Program-made: the position numbers and the translations under genes
Shown: positions 25,301 through 37,300 of the stretch, piece by piece
How the letters are laid out: each line of letters starts with the position of its first letter
How positions within the stretch are numbered: the first letter of the stretch is position 1
The notes under the pieces: generated by a model
The model's database searches: none
Seen by the model: the letters and a program-made list of their open reading frames with translations, nothing else
Told to the model about the DNA's origin: nothing
Source: Ceriagrion tenellum
Taxonomy: Eukaryota > Arthropoda > Insecta > Odonata > Coenagrionidae
Length of the DNA stretch: 64,000 bases
Assembly: GCA_963169105.1 (NCBI GenBank)
Contig: OY720636.1
Coordinates: 74,512,123 to 74,576,122 of the forward strand
Reading direction: 5' to 3'

Positions 25301-28300
25301 TTTTGTTTCGTAACATTCTGGCGATTTGTGGAACGGATTTGGAAATTTCTAGAGCTCATTAACCTCCAAATGGTATCTTGGTATCGAATCATCATCGTTC
25401 TCGAAAATTCTGAGAAGTTCTGCCTTCATTTTTGGTCTGCCTGATTTTGCGTGGGCTTGGCAAATAGCCTTCCTTTGAGATTTCTTTGTTTATGTGAATT
25501 AAGTGATTTGCGTCGTCGATGTGAATCAAGCGATGTGCGTCGTCGATGTGAATTAGGCGCCGCTCTTCCTTCTGTGGGTCCTATATACGCTCCTAAGCGC
25601 GTAAAATTTTTCGGAATTCGAATAGACACTAATTGGTCGAAAAATAAGTGCTATTGAATTGTGTTATATTTAGATGTAAGTGTTAAGCTTACAAGATTAA
25701 ATGCGGCAGTTCGTATACTTTATGTTTGTTTTGACCAAATGGCGCAGTGATTGGGTAAATTTCTCACCAAGTGTATACATGATAAATCCAGCCGCTTGGA
25801 TGGTGAAGCTGGGAATTAGCTATTCATGTGGATCCCGACAAATTTGCACTAGTTACTACGTTCGACATAATATGAACGAATTCTGTTTTTGCATTAAAAT
25901 ATCTCATCTTAATAAATTTGTAATTTATTGATTTTTATAGTTTTAATGAGTGTTTTGGCATTTAATTTACAATCTCGTATTGGTTATTTATCCGTATTTT
26001 GGCCTTTATTGTTCCTGAAATCATGTGGCTCCGCGAATCCGAAAGAAATATTGATGACCTATCAACGCAACGCCATTGAGTTGGCTACGGAGGAACCAAC
26101 ATTTGAAGCCATTTGTGTCATTCGAGGGAAAACTGATGGATTGGTAAGGGGAATTGCGTTGATTGTGGAAGAAGTTAGGAGATAAATCCGGCGTTAGTAT
26201 GAATCTACTCTTCTCCAAATTTGACAGTGTAAAGCTCCATCTGACGGACTGAGTGCTACACTTAAATTTCTGTTGGTTGTGAGATAGAATGCCCTCTGTC
26301 AAAATTCCTCGCCACCGTTCCGTGAAACTGGACCGTCTGGATGGGTAGTCTGCACTAAAGATTCGCCTACGCATCGGTTACAGCTGAAACCTTAACTCTA
26401 ATATGATTAACCGACAAGCATGTAACCCCTTCAGGAACGCACTTAGGCTCACTTAGGAAATTGGAAATATAGTGCATCGAGATTAATTGCCTTATCTTGG
26501 CATGATGAGAGGAATAGAAAACTGAAGTTCTAACCCCTCGATCATCGAGGTTCATCGTTCAACTTTGCCGAGTTAGCGTTCAGATAAATACTCACGTCCA
26601 CTGGGAAGGCAGCTCCGAAGACGAGACCGATGCCTTGGGCCAGCACGGTGTAACTGACGCACAGGGCCCACATCATGATGACACGGAACCATTCAGTGGG
26701 CTGACCAGTTAGGTAGTAGGCGATCAACAGGAATAGTGAAGGGGTGACCACCTGCCCGGAGGGGTAGAGGGAGATTCACCATTATTTTCTGGTAAATTGT
26801 ACGGAAAGGGAGCATTAGGCACTTATCTCACGGGGGACGGCAAGTTTCGTGAAAAAACGTAGTGATTACTTTCCTGTGATTAAGTCGCAAGTCAAGTTTT
26901 TTTACAGTGGGGAAAACCAGTCCCAAGTTTGTTCACTTCCAGCCCCACCTCATGCCTCTTAGGCCCAGTTTATGGACCGAAAAGGTATTTAAAAAGACGA
27001 TAAAACTATTTTTTTCCGCTTTAGACAGGATTCGAGGAATTTTATTTCGCAGAAGAGGCCATTAAATGTCGCCGTCACTATAATTTTTCCCCAGTTATAA
27101 GCATGTGTGTGTTTTCTTGGCGAACAACCCCGAGTTTGGAGAGAAAATAATTAATGTAACGAATTAAAATAATTGGCGAACAACCGAATCCCTATCCTTC
27201 CAATGAAATGACTCCAAACTCTTGAATATGTTGCCAAGGTGAAAACTGGTAGCATATAATCTGCCAACGGGTCTAACACATCGCAGAATTATTTTTCCTT
27301 CGTTATCCCCTGTGAACATGTTAGAAAAGGCATGAATGTATGTACTACTCAGAGACTTAAGAAATACAAAAAAGCTGTGTTGTTATACCTGTGGTTGAAT
27401 CCGTGGTACTCCTTTGGAGATGGGCAGCCCACGTTACATTTACTACACAGTTGTCTGTACCGATGGTATTATATGTGGTAAAATACCACGTGTGCATACC
27501 TTTGTTTTTTTCCGTTTCAAGAACGATAACTACACAGGTAGGCTATTTTTTAATAGTAAGAATGTTAGACTGACAGCAGTATGCGTACTTATATGAAGAA
27601 GCATTAACAAAAATAATTTTTAAATCCCCTTGTGACGTGACTCAAAAATCATTCAAAAAGTGTGAACACCACCTTTTGTGCAAAGTACGGCCTTTCCTCT
27701 TGGGCTGTGGCGCTCAGCGCATGACAAGTGACTGGGACGCCTTGGTAGCTTAACTGACCAAAGCACTCTGCCGGAAATCGAGGGATCCGGGTTAGAAACC
27801 CGGTCAAGGCGGATAATTTTTCCTCTGTGGAAATTCGTACCCTTGTGACGTGCTTTTTTCATACAATGATCAGTACAACTTTGTGAAATGTGTTGAAGCC
27901 CTGACCAAATTATATGATGGAGCAGTTATTAGTTTTTCTCGTATGTCCCATTACATGCTTGCGTATATATTAGCAGTTGAAAGATTACCGAATGAAAACG
28001 AGAGACTTACTGTCTTGGATTGAAGAAAGAGGGTTGGGAATCATACTCAAGAGGTGGATGAATATTAATTCCACCCTTAAAATAAGCTCCGTAATCGCGG
28101 AAATCATAAGGAGCATAATATTAAATGTTTTTCATAAAGTAACTATTGCTTTTAAACTTGAGAATTGTTACTTAAATTGCGACTATAGATTATTTTTTAA
28201 TTAAATGAGCGAAAACGAGGATGTTACAGCTTTAAAGCAAATGCATGAGAGCAGTATATCTGATGGATAAGTTAAGAATGTTTCCTGTACTTTATGGCCT

Positions 28301-31300
28301 CTATTAGAGTGTTTCTGGGACTCCTTTATCTGAGTATTGGAAACAGATATTCACTACTTTAGTACTGTCTTATACTCCGCTTACCTTTCTTCCTTAAAAT
28401 CTGCTCTCATAATCATGGCATTGCCTGACATTTTCCCATCTATAACAGCCCTCATTCCCCACAACCTATAATTGTAACCTCCTTCAATGATTACTCTCTT
28501 TGAATTTCCCGGATCAACCGCGCGTTTGATGCTGGAAATTGTGGAGCGCTTCACTTCTCCAACTGGGCCCATGAACGTTTCATGCCTGCCGAATCCGTGT
28601 GTGCCTCAGCTTTTGTGGGTGCATATGACATATTCAGAAATTGAGGAAGAGAGAAAAAAGTAGTTTATTGATAATGATTAACACTTACTTGCATGGGAAT
28701 GTCTGCAAGACACTTGGAAATGAAGTACGACCGCAGGGAAAACCAGCCATTGCGGTACTGACGAACGACTACTGGCAGTTCCACAGGATCTGCACCAGAG
28801 ACATGCAATGAAACAGAGGGGGATCCTCCACTTGAATGAAGCGACTTAATAAAAGGTTGGCAGAAAATAAAATACTTTGTAGTATTCCACTGCGATTTAT
28901 TCTTCCCCGACCGGTTTCAACTAGTGCATCATTTTCAAGGGTACATTCTCCAAGTTTTTGGGAGTGCGCGCCACATATATACCAAATTCTCGGGGGGATG
29001 GGAGGGGTAGGGTTTAAGTAAAAAGGGTGGAAGTTTGTGGGGGGAATGGGGAGGAGAAGTGAGGGTATTTGGAGTAAGCCACGTCAAGGTGTAGGAAGGG
29101 ACTACGGGAGTAACATGGAGGTGAGCGGAGAACATTTAAAAACAGAAGAATCATTTAAAAGGAACACATCAAGGACACCTCGTCTCTTAGCAATTTCAAA
29201 ATTTTCTAAAAAATGTAGTCTAAAACCTTTGTCATTTACATGTAAAACCTTCGGTAAAAAATTACTACGGTGTCCAGTTTCAATGACGTGTTTAGCAAAG
29301 CCTGATTTTAGGTCATTATTAAATACATAGTTCATATGTTCTCTTGCTCTGGTAATGAATCTGCGACCAGTTGGACCAACATACCTTTACATTCATCTTT
29401 ACATACACCTTTACATTCATCACGCTCTAGAGAATACACGCCACATTTGTCCAGAATGTCTATCTTGTCTTTGGAGTTAAAAAGGAGTTTTTCTACCCTC
29501 ACTGGATTATAGTACCCTATTCTGAACATGTCTCCCGGGATGTGTCTCGTTATTTTATGGGTAATCGCACCTAAAAATAGCAGTTTACACCATTTGTTAG
29601 GCTTGTCCGGAGTTATTCTGTTTAGTGTTGACATAGGAGATATTGTTTTGCGTATTAATTGCTTGTCCAGTAGTTTTTGTACGAAATCACTCTTATAACT
29701 GTTTTCTTCGGCGATCGTTATTATTGTCTTGAGTTCCTCTTGATAGGAGACTTCCGCGAGGGGGATGGATATTAGTCTGTTTATCATGGAATATATACCA
29801 GCAATTTTGTGGTTGTGGTGGTGTAAAGAATTAATCGGGATGATTACGTCCGAATATTTATTCTTACGATAGATTGCAAATGAATGTTGATTCGTATCAA
29901 TAGAAATCGTTAGGTCCAAGTAATTTATTTTACGATTACCCAATTCCACAGTAAGTTTGATGGCTTTGTGTCGGGAGTTTAAAAAAGCTAAAAACTGTTC
30001 TAACTGTCTACAGCTTCCTGTCCGCAAGCAAATAGTATCATCCACATATCTATTATAGTATACAACATTCTTTGAAAGTGGATGGTTTGAATAAAATATG
30101 TCGTTTTCTAGAGTCTCCATGAACATGTCTGCGAGTATAGGAGAAAGCGGGGTACCCATACTGAGGCCGTGTTCTTGTTTATAATATTTCCCATTAAACA
30201 GGAAACAATTCTGTTCAATGCACAAGGTGAGAAGTCGTTGATAAGGTCGTCTCCGCACTTGGCTCTTCTTAGCCAGGAGGTGGCTACACTGATAGATTCA
30301 TTGGCGGGAACGGACGTAAACAAATTGCATACGTCAAAAGATACGAGTTTCGCGTTTGGGGGGGTTTGGCATCTACCAGTTTGTTGGCCAGGTCCTTAGA
30401 GCTTTGAATTCCATATGTGGATTTAAATGAGGAAAAATTCCTCAGGAGAAGATTCAGCTTCATTGACGACAGGTGCGAAGGTGCGGTAACGTGGGAAACC
30501 ACAGGTCGAATAGGAGTTTCTGGTTTATGTATTTTGGGAAGGCCATACATTCTGGGGGGCAGGGGGTTCATTTTCACTAGGCGCCATTTTTCCCTCTGGG
30601 GGAGAAGTGCACCGCAGTTATTTAATGATTTAATGTGGACTTAAGGGATTGTTGAAAACTGTTCGTTGAATCTTTATTCAGTACAGTAAAACCTTTTTCG
30701 AAAATAAACTTATCGCACTTTGTCACATAATCGGTCCTATTTAGAATCACTAAAGTGTTTCCTTTGTCGGCTTTCGTAAAAATTAAATTAAAATTTTCAG
30801 CGGAGGTTTTGATGTCTGTTATCAGTTTTTTATCCAAGTGAGCAAGTGGAAATTGGAGTTTGCAGAGGTTATTCGTGATTATGTCGGCTATTTCTTGTTT
30901 TTTACCAAGAGACTCCTGACGTAGGGCCACATCGCAGTCAGCCACGAGGTTAGTGATACCTGTGGTTCTATTTGGAAGTTTAGGTGCGTATTTATAATCG
31001 CACCTAAACTTCCAATTAGAATTATCTTAATAGAATAGATTAAATCTTATTAATATATAATAATAGAATAGATTAGAGTAGAAGAATAGAATATATTAAT
31101 CTTATTAATATATAAGAATAAATCGCAGTGGAATGTTACAAAGTATTTTATTTTCTCCCAACCAGAATGTTATTCCACAAAGTAGAGCCTTCAACAGTTG
31201 AACTATAACTTAATAAAACTTGAACATTTTACCATTTTTTGCACCAATGGATAAAACACTTCTCCTGAAAATCGCCATCTAATACAAGACATTGTAATTA

Positions 31301-34300
31301 CTGTGAAATTTTCCCGAAATTCACGAATTTTCCAAACATAGAACAAACTTCACCGAACGCAGCATGTGCAGCAGCAGCACTGGTGCGCGGTTGCACTCGG
31401 TGGTCATCTTCTCCATTTTTTCTTGAAATGGTCTCAACTTGATAAAAAAACCCGCCTAGCCCAACTTCTGAATATAGTTCACTGAGCAGATTCGCGAGTC
31501 TTTTTATTCAGTTAGTTTTTACTCTAAGCCAGGATTGACCGGTAAATTCACCGGCGTTAACGCCATCGCCACTATTTACCTGTCCCAGGTGCGCTCTCTG
31601 CTTTACCAACGATTTGTTCCCATGGGATTAATTCCCTCCACTATTCCAAAGCCAGGTCCATTCCGGAATTTTCTGAGCTGCTCTGTGCCAATGAGTGATG
31701 TGCAATGTAATTTTCTACAGCTGTATACTTAATTTATCGCTAAATGTGCTCCTTGGAGCATCGATTGCTTCGCAGGTCTAGATAGGATGCCTGTTTGCAC
31801 TGCGCGGCATGATTCGTGATAAAATGTACGGTGAATCTTGGCTATCACGCTGCCTGTAAGCATTTCATGCAACATTCCCATTCCGCCGAGACACGAAACA
31901 TCACGGAAGTTGTCAAAGATGTATCAGCTATCAACTAGATAAGTCTTGTATGATCAGCAACTTGCGAGATTTTAAATATTTTGTTTCATTTATCTCTTGA
32001 GAACATGCAGTTAAGCACAATCCTTTTCTGGCATTCCCCACTCCTCTTCCCCCAACGACTGTCCGAAGACGAAATGCATAATGCCACGGATAATAGAAAT
32101 ATTCTTCAAGTCAGTGGAGAATGCTAAGGAATGCCTGGGATGTGATGACTGAAGCGTGCTGTAGTCAAAATTTCGTATTTTAACTTGTGTAAACATTTCA
32201 AGGACTATCAAGGACTTACTGTTTTTTTATTTCTATGGATTTGAATTGAAGTCAATAGAGCACACTTGAACTAGCATTTATCATTTATCGATTGAAAAAA
32301 ATATGCATTTCCGTTCGCATTTCGGCCATTGAGGAAGACGTGCTTAGATTATTAATCGACGCTCTGTAAAATTGCGTGTGCTCTTGAACTTTTCAATCTG
32401 GATAATAATTACACGTTATCTGTGCATCAGAACGTACTAACGTAATTGTTAATCAGTCGCTTCTAAAAAAAATACTCGCACTCAAACGCGTAATACCGAA
32501 AAAACTGCTCGAAAGGCGTATTTTTATCTATTGTGGATCGCAACCCTCTTATTCCCAATGCTTCCTCCTCCACGGATTCACGCTACGCGGTATCATTGGG
32601 GACCGAAGCCCCCGCGTTCGGCAAAGTTTCTCTGTAATGATCAACTTCAGATGTGATCAATAAAAAATTGCAAAGGGTTTACAATGCCCTATCTAATAAA
32701 TTAATTTGCAACGGAATATACTTTCCTCAAACTCATCATGAATCAAAACATTTAAACCCCGCCTGACAATCACGGGCCATATAATGGCTTGTTATTGCCA
32801 TTTATTCGAGAAAAAATGTGTGCTGAGACCGCATACAAGATTTTGATAGGTTATTCAGACTGAATAAATCTTATATACCTACTACCTGTATTCAGCGCCA
32901 TTTTTTAAATATTTTAATTCTGTATACAATTGATATGGTCTGCATTGACTGTATAACTACAACCTATCAGAGGTGGATTAAGGTCATTGGCTTGGGGGAG
33001 AAGTAGGAGGCGTAGATCGGTACTTTCCAGGGATCTGGGGGGTATGGAATTTTCTTTAGATCACAATTTTCCCTTCAAGTATTGAATATTAAGGGTATTA
33101 CAGAGCTTTACCTCGCTTTCCCTCTCTGCTCCACTGCAACCTCTGTAGGCTGTATTAAACTTTTAAAGAAATTGTACAATTAACACAACTCTTATTATAT
33201 ACAGGATGCACAAAATTTTATTTAATCATTGTTGCAAGAATATCAAATCTATTCTGCTGGATCTCTGCGAAGGATTACTTAATCCTAGAAACAGGTTTCA
33301 CTATTCATTAAAGTCAGTCCAATTAACATCTGAACATTAATTAATTGAACTTGCTTGTCTCAATAGCTTTGATTCTGGACAAATGTGCTTTTTATACCTA
33401 ATTGGCCCCACGCCTCACCATGAACAAATTGTCAATCAAAAGGCTAGTTAAGTAGGTTGGTCCATGAATGTTGGTTAATGCATGGAATTTATTGAAGACA
33501 AGTAAGCTAGATTGGAAACATATGTAAATGGAGATTTAGCATTATAGCTCTCAATTTATATGGAGAAATATAACTACCACGATATAGAGTAAAGTCAAAA
33601 TCAGATATAGGTATGCTGAAAATCCTGTGTACTAAATGTTTATCATGGGTTCATTCCTTTTATATTATACTGTTACATCATGTTAAAATGTGTAAGATGA
33701 AGGAATATGTTGATTGCAGACTGTATGCAAACTGTACACTGGGTGCATACAAAGTGAATACAAATTGTACACAACCTCAGTGCAAACTGCACACAAACTG
33801 AATACATATGTTGCATTTTACATGTATCCAAATTATGTACAACTGTTATTGTCTTTCAGTTGTATATGGGTGAATACAATTTTTTAAATTAAAAGCAATA
33901 TACAATCTCTATACTGACTATAAACTGTAAACATATGGCATTTTTGTTTGGTTTGTTTACTGGTTGTGTAAATAATCTCATGGAGTAATTTGAATTTCAT
34001 AACAATTTTCTTAGCATAACTGTACATAGCTATTATAAAAATGTGTTATAAGTAATCCTAAGCTGGATTTATTTTTATTTCAAGTGGTCGTCATCACCAA
34101 AGCTATAATATGGTCTTTAATAATAATTAGACTAACAGCTTAAGTTTATTACATCTGTGTTTCTAACTTTTATTTCAGTCTAATTATGCTAAAATATATT
34201 GATAGAATTTGATTCTGAATTCATTGTATGATATAGATGGACTTGGGAGTAAGTCTCTGCGATGAGTACTAACAGTGGAATAAGAGTAAGAATGGAGAAT

Positions 34301-37300
34301 CTTTCAGGACTGGTCTCCTTACTTGTTCCTTTTTTTTCTTCTTTATTCACACATTCCACGCAACAGTTTTTGGCACAATAAATCCGCTATTCAAATGCCC
34401 GCAGTCACAAATGAAACAACATTTTTACAAAAATCACTGAACACACAAAATGTGTTTTCAGAACTCCAAACATAAACAGTTTTTCGGTTGCTTAGTACCA
34501 CTATGACTGACAACCAGTAAATACTTTTTTCATTGATGTCACTATGAAGCAACCTTAACACTTTCCCTCATTAATTGGAAAAGAGTCCCAGTTCAGTGCG
34601 AATCCTAACCAGCCTAGGCTTTGGTACTGCCTTGGTCATAATGTCAGCAAGTTGGTCACCAGTCCCAGTTTTCTGAACGTCCACAAGTCCTCCTTGTACT
34701 GTCTCAGGTACAAAGAAATGTCTAACACGGATATGTTTTGTCCGCTTGTGGAATTCCGGGTTGTGAGCAAGTCGGATCGCAGCCTCATTATCCACTTTTA
34801 ATGTAGGCATTCCTTCTAAATCTGTTAGTTGGCTGAACACCCTTTGGAGCCAAACTAATTCACGTGCACCTTCGCTTGCAGCAACAATTTCGGCTTCAGT
34901 TGTTGAAGTCGCAACCAATGCTTGATGTTGGCTTAGCCATGAAACAATGCCATTTGCAAAAAGACATGCTACTCCAGTTGTAGATCGCCCTGTATCTTCA
35001 TCTCCTGCATGATCTGCATCGCTGTAGCCTTCGATAGAGTTTTTATTGCAACTCGAGCTATATCGAATCCCATAGTTAATTGTTCCTTTCAGATATCTGA
35101 ATATCCTCTTGACTCTGAGCCAATCAGCTTTGGTAAGATTTTCTAACTTTCTGGAAACTACTCCAACAGCATAGGCTATATCAGGACAAGAACCTGTCAT
35201 CAGGTATGCTAGAGCACCCACAGCTTCTCGATATGGAAATTTTTCGTCTTTGTCCTTATCAACTTTCCCTGCTTTGGAAGTTCTCTCGATAGGAGTGGAA
35301 ATTGGATTACAGAGGGTCATATTAAAGCGTTCCATAATACTTTTGGTATTTGACAAGAACAGAGCCATCTTTCAACTGAACAATTTCAAGACCTAGGTAA
35401 TATGACGCTGGTTTAGTTGTAATTTTGAGTATAATATGACGCTGGTTTAGTTGTAATTTTGAGTGTGTTCCCTAAATCCTTGAGAAACTGGTCCGCTAAA
35501 TCCTTGTCTGTAGTGGCTACTAGTCCATCGTCCATGTACAGGGTTATAAGGATCTTCTTGTCTCCAACATTTTTGGTGAAGAGACAGCAATCAGCTGTAT
35601 TCTGTTTGAATCCTTTCTTAAGTAGGATTTCTTCAAAGCATGAATTCCAGCACCGAGGTGCTTGTTTAGTCCATATAGACTTCTTTTAAGTCGGCATACT
35701 TTTGATGTACCATCAGTAAACCCATCTGGCTGCATCATATAAATTTATTCCTCTAATTTGCCGTTTAGAAATGCTGTAGATACGTCAAACTGGACTAAGT
35801 ACAGTTTCTCTTTAGCACTGACACTCAGAAGTGCTCTGACAGTGGCCATTCTAGAGACTGGACTGTAGGTCTGTTCATAATCTATGCCTTTTCTTTGTTT
35901 GAACCCTTTCACAACTAATTGCGCTTTATATTTGTCTACAGAACCATCTACATTTCGTTTAATTCTATAGACCCATTTGCATGGAAGCGGTCGTTTGTTG
36001 GGAGGCAGATCACAAAGTGTCCAAACATCATTTTCTTTTAAAGAATGTAATTCAATTTTCATTGCTTTGATCCATTCAGCATGGTTTTCCCTCTTTATAG
36101 CTTCATTATAGTTCTCTGGAAATGATTCAGTACCAACAAAACATACATAATCATCGTACTTTTTTGGTCGAGATATGTCGCTTTGATCACGAAGATTGTG
36201 CCGAGGAAGATCTTCAACTAATGGCTCAATTACTTCCATTTGTTCCATCGCATCTTCAAACTGTTCATCAGGAGTATCTGGATCTTGAGCAAGAACTTGA
36301 TCTTCAGCAGGTTCAGTAGGTAAACCTGCATCTTCTCCCTCTAGAGCTAGTTCTGATCCTGGTTCACGATCTTCGGTATGGATCTGTATTTGATCATCGG
36401 CTCCCTCTGAAGAGGCAGGGGCTTTTGTAGAAATTCTGAATTCAACATCAGTTTCAAATGTAATATCCCTCGATCTACGGGTCTTACTTCCATCCCAAAC
36501 ACGATAACCATCGTCCCTTTGGCAGCCAATAGGCTTACCTTTGATCGCTTTTTTGCAAAGTTTGCAAACTTGTTTTGAAACATGAGCATAACATTCACTT
36601 CTGATAATTTTTAGATGGCTTATTGAGGGTTCTCTACCAAACCACAGTTCATATGGTGACTCGTCTTTGACTTTAGTAGGACCTGTCCTATTCAATACGT
36701 AAGCTGCGGTATTGATTAGTTCTGCCCAAAGCACTTGTGGTAATTCACCTCTTGCGTACATCATTGATCATGCTGCTTCTACTAGAGTACGGTTTTCCCT
36801 TTCACTTAAACCATTTTGTTCAGGTGTGCAAGGCATCGTAAGTCGATGTTGGATTCCATGACTCTGTAGTATCTTCTGGACTGCATCATTATCGAACCTG
36901 CCGCCGTTGCCGCTGAATATTGTTTTTACAACATGTCCAGCTGTATTTACTTCTTGAAGCATTTGTACAAGTTTGTCTTTGACTTCTGGTTTCTGACGAA
37001 TGAAGTTGACCATTCTGTAGCTCGAATAATCATCCTTGAAGAGCACATAATATTTGAACTTCATAATGCTATCAGCGAAGGGACCGCAAACATCGGTGTG
37101 AATCAATTCAACAGGCACTCTCGCTCGCTTTTTTGTTCCAAATTTTCATCTGTGATACATTCCATACAGACAACCTTCACATTTTACATCATCAGGACTT
37201 AGTTTAATACCTAGTTCTCTCTTTACAACATCTATGACATGTTTCTTGTCCTGGTGTGTGAAACGTTCTTGATAAAGTTGTAACAGGTTGGAACTAGTCA

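Larger units (their letters stand above)
28855..31163 (-). mobile_element. Penelope-like retroelement with 50-bp inverted ends
   Basis: A decayed PLE (2.3 kb) bounded by inverted repeats 28855-28904 and 31114-31163 that match at 47 of 50 positions. Just inside the lower end, the minus strand has tgatgcactagttgaaac then cggtcg, resembling the hammerhead-bearing terminal repeat of PLEs. Between the ORF and that end lies a G-rich plus-strand stretch (28990-29100). PLEs encode a reverse transcriptase joined to a GIY-YIG nuclease and insert by target-primed copying. This one sits in the 12.5-kb transporter intron. Confidence 0.8.

Noticed and set aside
25426..25657. Arg-rich frames on both strands
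   Set aside because: They are produced by a 27-bp tandem repeat whose length is a multiple of three.
27739..27810. Functional tRNA gene
   Set aside because: The B box is changed, the base before the anticodon is not T, and flanking repeats show a SINE insertion.
28381..28572. Minus-strand frame next to an ABCG exon
   Set aside because: No transporter resemblance, and the neighbouring exons join in phase without it.
33690..33930. CRISPR-like or regular satellite array
   Set aside because: The repeats are short, irregular and diverged with no constant spacer, and the context is an animal intron.
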